39,067 nucleotides of DNA from Eubacteriales bacterium (GCA_030536555.1 JAUNPU010000030.1:1-39067), one strand, 5' to 3'. Positions 1 to 7,998 are shown, counted from the stretch's first letter. The notes: a model not told the origin generated them from the sequence alone. A program made the numbers and translations.

Positions 1-47
1 TCTTTGCTTTCTTTTCTTGCCCGCAAAAATCTCTGCTCTCGCGCTCC

Positions 48-324
48 TTTTTGGACAATTTTTAGGAAAATATCAAAAAATTGTCCAATCCATCCTCGCA
101 GTCAACGATTATGTGGTGTTTTGTGGTTGACATAAAGCTATTTTGGGCAATTTCTCTACAAATCAGGGGGTAATTATCCAAAATCCCCAGATTTTTGGAC
201 AATTACCCCTGAAATTAGCTTTTATTGTCCAAACAGCCCTGTATTTCAGGTTTTCCAGCCTGAATCCAGGCCATTTTCCATGGTTTTGGACAATTTTTAA
301 GGATTTTGCCATGTATTGTCCAAT
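48..324. repeat. Four-dyad element, copy A (TTGGACAATT arrays)
   Basis: Non-coding, AT-rich stretch downstream of thiE. It has four inverted pairs of TTGGACAATT-like half-sites: 51-63/76-88 (13-bp perfect stem), 141-152/172-183 (one wobble and one mismatch), 194-203/224-233 (10 bp) and 286-294/315-323 (9 bp). Half-site spacing inside each dyad is 28-29 bp centre to centre. Gaps between dyads are 52, 10 and 52 bp, so the layout is mirror-symmetric. Dyads 2 and 3 also join through a central inverted repeat around 172-204. A similar element lies at 33724-33978. An extra half-site, AATTGTCC, sits at 354-361. The half-sites and spacing are seen directly. The function (protein-binding array, structured RNA or mobile repeat) is unknown. 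Confidence 0.85.
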
Positions 325-412
325 CCCCCGGCTGTTCTCAGGCTCTTGAAAATAATTGTCCGATTCCCTACGATTTTCACGCTCCCGCAGTAAGCAATCC
401 CCCCCGATACGT

Positions 413-1048
413 CTACTTCGCTGCCCGGATATCTTCCACTTCCCTGCGCAGCCTGTCCACCGCCCCGGCAATATCTGCCTCAGCAAATATCCCGGATACC
501 ACAGCCACACCAGCGATTCCGGTTCCGGCAAGCTCATGGACATTTTCCTGATTGATGCCGCCGATGGCAACCACTGGAATGGACACGGACGCGGTGATTT
601 CCCGCAAAAGTTCCTTTGTCATCGGTTTTGCATTCTTCTTGGTTGCGGAGCCGAATACCGCGCCGCTTCCAAGGTAGTCTGCCCCTGCTGCCTGGGCGCG
701 CCGGGCCTGCTCCACGGTCTTTGCCGTCACGCCGAGGATTTTGTCTGGTCCCAGCAGTTCCCGCACGCGGCCCGCCTCCAGATCCTCCTGCCCCACGTGA
801 ACGCCCGCCGCGTCACATGCCAGCGCCACCTCCACGTTGTCATTGATGATGAGCGGCACCTGATAGCGGTCTGTCAGATTCTTGATTTCCCGCGCCTCCA
901 CAAGAAATGCCTCGTCATCCAGTTCTTTTTCCCGCAGCTGCACCAGCGTCACACCTGCTTTCAGCGCTGTCTCCAGCTGCTCTTCCAGCGACTGTGTCCC
1001 GGTCCATGCCCGGTCCGTCACTGCGTATACGCGTAAATCAAACTTCAA
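413..1048 (-). CDS. thiE: Thiamine-phosphate synthase ThiE
   Basis: Cytosolic enzyme that joins HMP-pyrophosphate and thiazole phosphate to give thiamine monophosphate. The protein is 211 aa, normal for the family. It is a TIM-barrel with a VYAVTDR start, LVQLREK strand, HVGQEDL phosphate-site segment, and GSGAVFGSATKKNA, a variant of the family's GP(I/V)F.T.TK loop. The start is TTG at 1048 with GGGG 8 nt upstream. The first codons overlap the end of thiM by 11 bp, suggesting translational coupling. It is the last gene of the riboswitch-controlled thi operon. No clear U-tract terminator follows; transcription would run into the four-dyad element. Confidence 0.95.
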   Translation of the reverse strand: MKFDLRVYAVTDRAWTGTQSLEEQLETALKAGVTLVQLREKELDDEAFLVEAREIKNLTDRYQVPLIINDNVEVALACDAAGVHVGQEDLEAGRVRELLGPDKILGVTAKTVEQARRAQAAGADYLGSGAVFGSATKKNAKPMTKELLREITASVSIPVVAIGGINQENVHELAGTGIAGVAVVSGIFAEADIAGAVDRLRREVEDIRAAK

Positions 1049-2003
1049 TGTTCATTCCCCTTTTTATCATTTCATCTGTGAGCAGACTCATGGCGTCAAT
1101 CAGGTGGACACGAAAGCTCCCCGTCCCCTGACCGGAAGCGGCAGTTTTCGCGTAGGCCAGCTCGCCGCAGAGTCCGTAGGCAGCTACGGCATAAGCAACA
1201 TACCGAAAACAAGATTGAGCTGTATTGCAAGCTTCCTCATTCTCACCACCTGCCATCCGTTCGCCAGCGCTCTCCGCCTCCTGCCGCATATTCCCAGCCG
1301 CCAGAAACGCTGCCACAATTCCATCCAGCATGCAGCCGCTTCCCGTGATCTGTCCCATCATCGGATGACCGTTTTTCACCAGACAGATCCGGTTCCCATC
1401 TGCCACCACATCCGTCTCACCGGTCATCACAATCACTGCCCCGATTCTTCTGCTGAGTTCCTGCATCAGTACCATGGTGTCCTGCCGGTTGTCCTCCGTC
1501 AGCGCCTCTCTTCCGTCTGCATCTACGCCGCGGGAATGCGCAGTCCCCAGCGCCAGTGCCCGGATCTCCGATGCATTTCCGCGAATCACCGCGCATGGCA
1601 CCTCTGCCAGAATCCGCAGCGCCGTCTCCCGGCGAAAGGTCGATGCTCCGACTCCCACCGGGTCAAGCACCACCGGATGCCCCAGCGCTGCCGCCGTCTT
1701 TCCCGCCAGCAGCATGGAGTCGATGGCGGTTTCTTTCAAGGTTCCAAGGTTCAGCACCAGCCCCTGACTGATCTGCTCAATGTCCTCCACTTCCCGGATT
1801 CCATCCGCCATAATGGGGGATGCCCCTGCCGCCAGAACCATGTTCGCCACATCGTTGGCTGTCACGTAGTTAGTGATACAGTGGATGACCGGGCGCAGGC
1901 GGCGAACCTGCGCCATCAGATCGACAACTGCGCCGTCCCGGTTTTTGCCCGCCGCAACCTCATGCCAGCCGGTCCTGGTCGCAGATTCCTCGCCCCCCAT
2001 CAT
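1038..2003 (-). CDS. thiM: Hydroxyethylthiazole kinase ThiM
   Basis: Salvage kinase that phosphorylates 4-methyl-5-hydroxyethylthiazole for ThiE. The ribokinase-like protein contains HCITNYVTANDVAN, LDPVGVGAS, TGETDVVADG and the GSGC anion-hole motif near the catalytic residue. At about 321 aa it is some 50 aa longer than typical ThiM. There is an N-terminal extension of about 25 residues before the conserved core and a mid-C-terminal insertion (roughly AESAGERMAGGENEEACN). Three start codons lie in tandem (GTG 2006, ATG 2003, ATG 2000) behind GGAG. They overlap the thiW stop, so translation is coupled. ATG 2003 is chosen, but the exact start is uncertain. Confidence 0.93.
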   Translation of the reverse strand: MMGGEESATRTGWHEVAAGKNRDGAVVDLMAQVRRLRPVIHCITNYVTANDVANMVLAAGASPIMADGIREVEDIEQISQGLVLNLGTLKETAIDSMLLAGKTAAALGHPVVLDPVGVGASTFRRETALRILAEVPCAVIRGNASEIRALALGTAHSRGVDADGREALTEDNRQDTMVLMQELSRRIGAVIVMTGETDVVADGNRICLVKNGHPMMGQITGSGCMLDGIVAAFLAAGNMRQEAESAGERMAGGENEEACNTAQSCFRYVAYAVAAYGLCGELAYAKTAASGQGTGSFRVHLIDAMSLLTDEMIKRGMNIEV

Positions 2004-2515
2004 CACGCCTTCTGCTCCAGCATATGTCCCAGATATTCAAATGCACCGGATTTATACAGTGCCCCGATCAACACAAATGCCATCGCCGTACCGCATCCGG
2101 TACTCAGCAAGAACGGCAGCACATAGGCAAACAGCGCTGCTTCTTTTCCCATCAGCAGCGTTGCCACCGGGTAGCACATGATTCCACCGATGATGCCGGT
2201 GCCAACCACTTCGCCCACATAGGCTGCCGTCAGCTTGCCAGTGTGCTGATACAGCATTCCGCACAGATATGCACCAATCATGCTGCCCGGAAATGCCAGC
2301 AGGCTTCCGGTTCCCATCATATTCCGGATCAGGGACGTACAGAATGCCATTCCCACGCCGTAAAACGGTCCCAGAAATACACCTGCAATCACATTGCAGA
2401 GATGCTGAATCGGAAAGCACTTGGATGCCCCGATCGGAACTGCAAAGGAAGATAATGATACTGCAACTGCCACCAGCATACCGCTGATAACCACCTTTTT
2501 TGTATTAATTTTCAT
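2003..2515 (-). CDS. thiW: ThiW, ECF-type thiazole uptake component
   Basis: Predicted substrate-binding S component of an energy-coupling-factor transporter for the thiazole moiety. It is 170 aa, strongly hydrophobic, with about five or six membrane helices. Typical family segments are visible: VVISGMLVAVAVSLSSF at the N terminus, IGASKCFPIQHLCNVIAGV, and GPFYGVGMAFCTSLIRN followed by GTGSLLAFPGSMIGA. The start is ATG 2515 behind AGGAGG with 7-nt spacing; an upstream in-frame ATG lacks such a site. It lies between thiC and thiM under the TPP riboswitch. The energising EcfA/EcfT proteins are not in the window and are presumably shared. Confidence 0.92.
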   Translation of the reverse strand: MKINTKKVVISGMLVAVAVSLSSFAVPIGASKCFPIQHLCNVIAGVFLGPFYGVGMAFCTSLIRNMMGTGSLLAFPGSMIGAYLCGMLYQHTGKLTAAYVGEVVGTGIIGGIMCYPVATLLMGKEAALFAYVLPFLLSTGCGTAMAFVLIGALYKSGAFEYLGHMLEQKA

Positions 2516-2579
2516 GACTTTACCTCCTAAATGACCATTTTTATCCATATTTTCACTGCTGTACATCCATGATCACAAA

Positions 2580-3890
2580 TCACTCATCATAAATATTCAC
2601 GATCTCGCCGTCCAGAATCCGGTTCATATTTTTCACGGCGCAGAAATTGCCGCACATGGAGCAGGTGTCCTCCTTCTCCGGCTTGGCGGATGCGCGGTAG
2701 CGGCGTGCCTTCTCCGGGTCGATGGCAAGGTTGAACATTTCCTCCCAGTCCAGCTTCTTTCTGGCGGTGCTCATGGCCTTGTCCCAGTCCTTCGCACCCT
2801 TGACGCCCTTGGCGATGTCCGCTGCGTGGGCTGCGATTTTGGAAGCGATGATGCCCTCCTTCACGTCATTGACATCCGGCAGACGCAGGTGCTCTGCCGG
2901 GGTCACGTAGCAGAGGAAGGAAGCGCCGCTTGCCGCCGCAATCGCCCCGCCGATGGCTGCCGTAATGTGGTCGTAGCCCGGTGCAATGTCCGTCACCAGA
3001 GGCCCCAGCACGTAGAACGGCGCGCCTTTGCAGACGGTCTGCTGAATCTTCATGTTGGCTGCAATCTGATCCAGAGGCATATGACCCGGTCCCTCGATCA
3101 TGACCTGCACATCCTTCTCCCACGCCCGTCTGGTCAGCTCACCCAGGGTAATCAGCTCCTCCATCTGGGAAATATCCGACGCATCCTCCAGACATCCCGG
3201 TCTGCAGGCATCTCCCAGACTCATGGTCACATCATACTCCCGGCAGATGTCCAGAATCCGGTCATAATGCTCATAAAACGGGTTCTCCTGCCCGGTCATC
3301 TCCATCCATGCAAAGATGATAGAACCGCCCCGGGACACGATGTTGGTCAGGCGCTTCGCATCCTTGAACCGCTGTGCCGTGTTCTTATTGATACCCACAT
3401 GGATCGTCATGAAATCCACACCGTCCTTGGCATGCATTTCCACAATGTCGATCCACTCCTGGGAGGTGATCTCCTTCAGCGGCTTGTGGTAATACACCAC
3501 CGCGTCATAGATCGGCACCGTACCGATCATAGCCGGACACTCTGCTGTCAGCTTGCGGCGGAAGGTTCTGGTATCACCAAAAGAGCTTAAGTCCATGATG
3601 GACTCCGCCCCCATTTTCACCGCGTCGTTGACCTTCTCAAGCTCCATATCCAGGTCCTTCCAGTCGCGGGACGTGCCCAGATTTACATTGATTTTTGTCT
3701 TTAACATGGAGCCGATGGCATTGGGCTCAATGCAGGTGTGCAGCTTGTTGCAGGGAATAATCACCTTTCCCTCCGCAATCAGCCCCATCAGCTCCTGCGG
3801 GTCCATCTGCTCCTTCTTCGCTGCAATTTCCATTTCCTTTGTGAGAATGCCTTTTCTTGCGGCATCCATCTGAGTCGTATAAGTATTCAA
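2580..3890 (-). CDS. thiC: Phosphomethylpyrimidine synthase ThiC, TTG start
   Basis: Radical-SAM enzyme converting aminoimidazole ribotide to HMP phosphate in thiamine synthesis. The product is 436 aa. It keeps the C-terminal CxxCxxxxC cluster motif (CSMCGNFC) that binds 4Fe-4S, the [13 protein letters not shown] segment and the [14 protein letters not shown] segment. The start is TTG at 3890, preceded by AGGAG with about 7-nt spacing, giving [14 protein letters not shown], the usual ThiC N terminus. An upstream in-frame ATG at 4025 would put the N terminus inside the riboswitch terminator hairpin, so it is rejected. First gene of the thi operon. Confidence 0.96.
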   Translation of the reverse strand: MNTYTTQMDAARKGILTKEMEIAAKKEQMDPQELMGLIAEGKVIIPCNKLHTCIEPNAIGSMLKTKINVNLGTSRDWKDLDMELEKVNDAVKMGAESIMDLSSFGDTRTFRRKLTAECPAMIGTVPIYDAVVYYHKPLKEITSQEWIDIVEMHAKDGVDFMTIHVGINKNTAQRFKDAKRLTNIVSRGGSIIFAWMEMTGQENPFYEHYDRILDICREYDVTMSLGDACRPGCLEDASDISQMEELITLGELTRRAWEKDVQVMIEGPGHMPLDQIAANMKIQQTVCKGAPFYVLGPLVTDIAPGYDHITAAIGGAIAAASGASFLCYVTPAEHLRLPDVNDVKEGIIASKIAAHAADIAKGVKGAKDWDKAMSTARKKLDWEEMFNLAIDPEKARRYRASAKPEKEDTCSMCGNFCAVKNMNRILDGEIVNIYDE

Positions 3891-3990
3891 ATCTGCTCTC
3901 CTCTCTGCGACATGCAGCAGCCTGAAAAGCATCCACGAAAGCACAACCTGCTGCATCAGGAATTCCGGCAACGAAACATTCCCGTAATAC

Positions 3991-4037
3991 AAAAAGCGGC
4001 GCTCCGTGTAAGAATCATGTCTCACACGAAACGCCGC
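3991..4037 (-). terminator. Riboswitch-controlled intrinsic terminator upstream of thiC
   Basis: On the minus strand, GCGGCG...CGCCGC closes a stem of about 17 bp (with some G-U pairs) and an 8-nt loop, followed directly by TTTTT at 3995-3991. It lies between the TPP aptamer and the thiC start. It fits the expression platform of a transcription-terminating TPP riboswitch: ligand bound gives termination. Confidence 0.9.
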
Positions 4038-4071
4038 ATCTATTGCGAACCGCTTCTGTATCTTTTTGATA

Positions 4072-4160
4072 TGATCCCTACGTTGGCATTACCCAAATCA
4101 GGTTATAAAGGTCGAAGTTAGATGACTTCCTCTCAGCCCGCTCACGAGCTCCCTCATTCT
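4072..4160 (-). promoter_or_regulatory. TPP riboswitch (THI element)
   Basis: The minus strand carries the family's conserved blocks in order: GGGAGCTCGTGAGCGGGCTGA, matching the GGGG(A/U)GC...GCUGAGA consensus, then GAGAGGA, then CCTTTATAACCTGATTTGGG, then GTAATGCCAACGTAGGGA. These are the pyrimidine-sensing and pyrophosphate-sensing arms of the TPP aptamer. It precedes thiC-thiW-thiM-thiE and is followed by a strong terminator, so high TPP should switch the operon off. Confidence 0.97.
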
Positions 4161-4186
4161 ACATGTCAATTTTTATTGCCTTGCAT

Positions 4187-4219
4187 ATCAGGAAACGCGC
4201 CGGTGACGCGTTTTCTGAT
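4187..4219. other. Strong 13-bp hairpin between cassette and riboswitch
   Basis: ATCAGGAAACGCG at 4187-4199 pairs with CGCGTTTTCTGAT at 4207-4219, with one wobble and a 7-nt loop. Neither strand has a following run of T, so it is not a classical intrinsic terminator. It lies about 70 bp after the last cassette gene and about 25 bp before the riboswitch. It may end the upstream transcript or stabilise its 3' end (inference). Confidence 0.6.
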
Positions 4220-4291
4220 TCATAGACAGTTTAGCACTGGAACGGGGATTTGTCCAGCAGATATTCGATACAATCTGGCATCGTTTTTATG

Positions 4292-4765
4292 TTATGCAAG
4301 ATTTGAGATTACATTTCTCACGCATACAGAATTTTTCATCAATGCCAGCGTTTTGTCCATGTCCATCCGTGGCTGATGCTCTAACCCACAGGATATCTTT
4401 GCGGGCACACAACTCTCCGGTGGTTCGCATGTATTCGTCCAGCACTCGCTTACCATCCCCTTATCAACCTGAAAATGTGTATTCTTTGTCAATTCCCGAA
4501 CAACAGCTCCTGCCAGTGATTCTCTCGAATCCTTCTTCTTGATATGTACCTTTTCCGCAAACTCCAACAGATTTTTCAGTTCATCCTGCTCTCCCCATGT
4601 ATCGGTTATATCCGTTCCCAGGCACTGATACTCCCTTAAAATCTTTGATTTCTCCGGATTGAATTCCCGCTTCGGATATACCCATTCTTCAAACTGTTCA
4701 AACAGAAGAATACAATCCTCTCGAGATATTTCCCCCTTTTTCCCTTCTATCAGCAATGCTGTCAA
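4292..4765 (-). CDS. Unknown protein, third gene of P-loop cassette
   Basis: 157 aa with no family I recognise. The N-terminal about 95 residues are charged and predicted mostly helical (EISREDCILLFEQFEEWVYP, DELKNLLEFAEKVHIKK). The last about 55 residues are cysteine-rich (CWTNTCEPPESCVPAKISC) and look different in composition. Another minus-strand frame is also open over this tail, so a frameshift near 4460 cannot be excluded. The TTG start at 4765 overlaps the TGA stop of the P-loop gene (TTGA) and has AAGGAG 7 nt upstream. Tight coupling suggests a shared function with the two upstream genes. Confidence 0.7.
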   Translation of the reverse strand: MTALLIEGKKGEISREDCILLFEQFEEWVYPKREFNPEKSKILREYQCLGTDITDTWGEQDELKNLLEFAEKVHIKKKDSRESLAGAVVRELTKNTHFQVDKGMVSECWTNTCEPPESCVPAKISCGLEHQPRMDMDKTLALMKNSVCVRNVISNLA

Positions 4766-5223
4766 CGAATCACTCCCTTCTCTTTCAACTCTCTCCAGGG
4801 ATACACATTTCGGAAGGTTCCTTCAGAGTATTGCAGGGTAGAGTCATCCTCCATCTTCACGTGATACCTGCCTCCATATCTGGCAAATAACAAATATTGA
4901 TTGTTGACATCTGCTTCAAATTCTGCTCCCCAATTCCGCTCCGCCCAATCTCCTTCTGTAAGAATTGCATCCGCATTATCAATAATAATCAGATTTCCTT
5001 TGCTTTTTAATGCAGGTTCCAATACTAACTCGTAATTGGTATAATCGATACAAATGATATTCTTCAGTTTCCTGGCAAATACCTTTTGCTGAATTGCATC
5101 AAACAGAAATGACTTGCCGATGCCACTGTCCCCATTGATTGCCACAATCGGAGAAGTTAACCGGATTTTAAACTGCTTGTCTCCATGCGTAAAACAGAAT
5201 CCGTCTGTAATCATCTTTGCCAT
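4762..5223 (-). CDS. Small P-loop ATPase-like protein
   Basis: 153 aa. Walker A is GDSGIGKS at residues 31-38, preceded by the beta strand SPIVAIN. Walker B-like NLIIIDNAD is at 77-85 with the acidic residue D82. This is the compact core of an ATP-binding domain with no evident lid, sensor 2 or effector domain, much shorter than ordinary AAA+ or STAND proteins. The substrate and partner are unknown. It starts 9 bp after the first cassette gene and its stop overlaps the start of the third, so the three are one operon. ATP binding is well supported; hydrolysis and role are inference. Confidence 0.85.
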   Translation of the reverse strand: MAKMITDGFCFTHGDKQFKIRLTSPIVAINGDSGIGKSFLFDAIQQKVFARKLKNIICIDYTNYELVLEPALKSKGNLIIIDNADAILTEGDWAERNWGAEFEADVNNQYLLFARYGGRYHVKMEDDSTLQYSEGTFRNVYPWRELKEKGVIR

Positions 5224-5232
5224 ATTTTTCCT

Positions 5233-5688
5233 CTATTCTGTCAGCATTTCTTCTCCGTCACACAGACTGAAATAATCCTTGTACCTGCTCACCGGCAAGC
5301 CTTCTCTGTGTAAGCTGAAATCGCCGCTGAAATTATTCACTGCTCCGGGAAGTCCTTCCGTGTACACCTTAACACCATCCAGCAACAGGATTTCCTGAAC
5401 CGCGTTAATCCCGCACTCCGAAATATTAATCAGATGATCTCGGAACAAATACGCATTAATCGCCGTTTTACAGCCGGTGGACAGGTAGGTCATATCAATG
5501 CCATTGCCATATTTCGTCTTAATGAACCAGTTTTCCATTGTCTCAGAACCATCGATCTGTTTTATGATATCACACACCTTATCATCAGGCTGAATCACGC
5601 GGAAGACCTCTTCATTAAAAAAAGCATCATTGAACCAGACAAGCTTTTCCCGCAGTGCTTCCGGTATATATAGATATATGTCAGTCAT
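5233..5688 (-). CDS. Unknown protein, first gene of P-loop cassette (DUF4869-like?)
   Basis: 151 aa, acidic, no signal peptide or membrane helix. It begins MTDIYLYIPEALREKLVWFN. The middle (TYLSTGCKTAINAYLFRDHLIN and ISECGINAVQEILLL) resembles, from memory, the GVKTLILM...FNASACGDNCA block of DUF4869 proteins, which I believe often sit beside small ATP-binding proteins in Firmicutes. The match is weak and unconfirmed. The start is ATG 5688 behind AAGGAGGAG. A consensus promoter lies just upstream, so this is the lead gene of the cassette. Confidence 0.75.
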   Translation of the reverse strand: MTDIYLYIPEALREKLVWFNDAFFNEEVFRVIQPDDKVCDIIKQIDGSETMENWFIKTKYGNGIDMTYLSTGCKTAINAYLFRDHLINISECGINAVQEILLLDGVKVYTEGLPGAVNNFSGDFSLHREGLPVSRYKDYFSLCDGEEMLTE

Positions 5689-5713
5689 GCTGTATGCTCC
5701 TCCTTATATACAT

Positions 5714-5742
5714 ATTATAACCTGCCGGCAGAAACGATACAA
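5714..5742 (-). promoter_or_regulatory. Sigma-A promoter of P-loop cassette
   Basis: On the minus strand, TTGTAT (5742-5737), 17 bp, TATAAT (5719-5714). The -10 is perfect and the -35 is weak. It sits about 25 bp upstream of the cassette start codon, so the leader is very short. Confidence 0.7.
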
Positions 5743-5775
5743 GAACCATTCCGCCACGTTTCCACGCCCCCAGCC

Positions 5776-7998
5776 TCACTTCTCAAACCCCGCAAACACA
5801 ACCTTCCACGCCCCGTCAACCTGCTCCAGCGTCATGCTCAGATAGGTATAGCTGTCCGTCTCTCCCTCTGCCACGAAGCAATAGGACGCATACACCTGCT
5901 CTGTCTGCTCTCCCTCGCCGTTTATCCCGGCAAGCCGCATGGACACCGGATGATCGGGATTTCTGCCAATCGGCTCGTCCAGCTGTTTGGGGAAGGTGCA
6001 ATAGGTTCCCGCAAGGCGGTAGTCCTCAGCCATATAAGCTTCTGCAAATCCCAGCGCCGCTTCATAAATCTGCATGGACCGAAGTTCCTGATTCTTCGGA
6101 TTCTCCCCGTTGCTTTCCGACACTACAAGCGCCTTCAGCCGGCTGCCCGGGAACCGGTCGCCGTCAAAGCGGAACAGATACTCCATCTTCCCATCCCCGT
6201 GACCAGCCACCGTCGGATAGCAGAGCACAGGCTCACTGCCTTCCTGCTCCACCTGCAGTGCCAGAAGGTTCTTCGGGGCAAATTCATCGGTGCCTTCCTC
6301 TGTCTCAATCGCCTGAAATCTCAGCCATGCCGCATTGGAATAGAGCACCAGATCCGTAAGGACCGCCGCAGTATCGTCCACACCCTGAACCAGCTCATGA
6401 GTCGAGCAGGACAGTACCTCCGGCGGATTGTCAGTCTCATACCGGTAGCTCACCGACTGCTCTGCGTCCCCGTCTGCCCCGTCTCCGTAGAGCGTGATCC
6501 GCATCGCCTCTGCCCGTTCCTGATTGGCAAAGTCCACCTGGAACTCATACCGCCCTTCCGCGCCTCCGAAGCTGCTTCCATATCCGAAGTCAGGACCTGA
6601 CAGGCTGTCTTCCCTCTGCACCTCAACATAAGGTCCGCTCTCCGCCTGGGAAGACCTGCACACCGGAAGCAGTTCTCCGGTCTCCTGATCCCGCCGCCGG
6701 AAGGTCAGCCGGTAGTAGATTCCCCACTGCTCCTCCTTCACCAGCACCAGCTCGTCGCCGTCCCCCACCGGGCGCTCTGTATCCGCGCTTAAGACCTCCC
6801 CGTCCCAGCTTTCAGGGTCTGTCATCTGACCGACCGGTTCTGCCGGTTCCCGGTGAGATTCCCCGGATTTCCGGCTGCCGTCCTTCTCTGTCAGGCTCTC
6901 GCCTCCCGCCGTCCCGGGCTCTTCCGGTTCTCCGCTTTCGTCTGTCCCGGCTCCATTTTCCCCTTCCGCAGCAGCGCCAGATTCTGTCGCAGCATGTTCC
7001 GCTTCCACTCCGCCTGAAAATGTACATGCCACCAGCCCTGCGGCAGCCGCCATCACCAGAGCCACCATCACAGCCGTGGTTCTGGGGTGACGTGCCAGCA
7101 GACGAATCCGGTTCCGGATGGTTCCCTTACCTGCTGCCATGGTGGTTGCCGCCGAAAGCAGCGAATACGCCCGCCCATGACCGGACGCCAGCCGGATCAG
7201 CGTCCTTCCGTATGCAAACCTCTCCTCCTCTCCCAGAAGCTTCACCGCCAGCTCGTCACATGCCATCTCGCAGTCCTGTCTTGACAGAAATGCCGCCAGC
7301 CACACCAGCGGATTCACCCAGTAGTAACACAACAGCCCGCACCGCAGCACACCCCAGATCCGGTCATGCTGCATGGCGTGACACATTTCGTGAGCCAGGG
7401 CATGGCGCACCATTTCCTCCTGCCCCGCAATCGCCTTCGGAAGATAAATTGCTTCCCGCCGCCCGGTTCCCACATAGCAGGGAGACTCCAGTCCCTCCAC
7501 CACATAGACCGGTCGGGTGACAAATTCCGGAAGCTGCCCCTGATACCGGCTCCCGTTCAGGCGCAGCCACCGCTCGAAGCGCAGATTGACCGCCGCCATC
7601 CAGCCAAGCAGAATCAGGCTGCCCGCAATCCAGACCACCATGATCCACAGCTGCCAGTCGATTCCCGCCGCCTGCTGCGCCAGGGTCACTGCCCCGTCTC
7701 CCGCGTCCCAGTGGTACAGCCGCCCGTGCATCACATTGTCCGCCAGCGGCTCCAGGGTTGTGCCCGCAATCACCTGCGTATGCACCTGGCTGACCGCATT
7801 CATCACACTTGCCCTGCTTTTCCATGCCTCCAGCAGGGACCTCAGCGGATAGAACCAGGGCGCAAGCAGCCTCAGCGCCACCAGCCCCCACAACCCGTAC
7901 AGAATCCGCGGGCTGACCCGATTCCGCAGCAGGGTCCGCATCAGGCAGACCGCCACAATCAACACCGATGAAGAAATCAGAATCTCAATCACATACAT
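5776..7998 (-). CDS. M56 family (BlaR1-like) membrane metalloprotease sensor
   Basis: 740 aa. N-terminal helices at about 1-20, 33-50 and 113-137, then the zinc protease domain with HEMCH (H203-H207) and the downstream CEMACDELA glutamate motif. A further helix at about 307-327 is followed by a low-complexity acidic linker (about 330-395) and an extracytoplasmic domain of about 340 aa. BlaR1 proteins sense beta-lactams through a C-terminal penicillin-binding domain. I see no SxxK/SxN/KTG set here, so another signal is likely. The gene overlaps blaI by 14 bp. GGAGGAGG directly abuts ATG 7998, and an in-frame GTG at 7992 has better spacing and may be the real start. Confidence 0.88.
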   Translation of the reverse strand: MYVIEILISSSVLIVAVCLMRTLLRNRVSPRILYGLWGLVALRLLAPWFYPLRSLLEAWKSRASVMNAVSQVHTQVIAGTTLEPLADNVMHGRLYHWDAGDGAVTLAQQAAGIDWQLWIMVVWIAGSLILLGWMAAVNLRFERWLRLNGSRYQGQLPEFVTRPVYVVEGLESPCYVGTGRREAIYLPKAIAGQEEMVRHALAHEMCHAMQHDRIWGVLRCGLLCYYWVNPLVWLAAFLSRQDCEMACDELAVKLLGEEERFAYGRTLIRLASGHGRAYSLLSAATTMAAGKGTIRNRIRLLARHPRTTAVMVALVMAAAAGLVACTFSGGVEAEHAATESGAAAEGENGAGTDESGEPEEPGTAGGESLTEKDGSRKSGESHREPAEPVGQMTDPESWDGEVLSADTERPVGDGDELVLVKEEQWGIYYRLTFRRRDQETGELLPVCRSSQAESGPYVEVQREDSLSGPDFGYGSSFGGAEGRYEFQVDFANQERAEAMRITLYGDGADGDAEQSVSYRYETDNPPEVLSCSTHELVQGVDDTAAVLTDLVLYSNAAWLRFQAIETEEGTDEFAPKNLLALQVEQEGSEPVLCYPTVAGHGDGKMEYLFRFDGDRFPGSRLKALVVSESNGENPKNQELRSMQIYEAALGFAEAYMAEDYRLAGTYCTFPKQLDEPIGRNPDHPVSMRLAGINGEGEQTEQVYASYCFVAEGETDSYTYLSMTLEQVDGAWKVVFAGFEK

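Noticed and set aside
172..183. DnaA box or replication origin in the four-dyad element
   Set aside because: TTATCCAAAA differs from TTATNCACA, and no dnaA/dnaN genes or AT-rich unwinding element are present.
48..324. CRISPR array or attC-like sites
   Set aside because: Half-sites alternate in orientation with unequal, symmetric gaps, and there are no unique equal-length spacers, cas genes or integrase.
163..570. Minus-strand open frame of 135 codons through four-dyad element A
   Set aside because: It overlaps the thiE 3' end out of frame and reads through the repeated half-sites; no ribosome site, and its composition is not protein-like.
882..2126. 414-codon plus-strand frame opposite thiM
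   Set aside because: Antisense to thiM, thiE and thiW, which have clear family motifs; no ribosome site.
3891..4025. N-terminal extension of ThiC
   Set aside because: It lies in the riboswitch terminator and leader; the TTG start with AGGAG explains the gene.
4122..4376. Plus-strand 84-codon frame over the riboswitch
   Set aside because: It reads antisense through the TPP aptamer and has no ribosome site.
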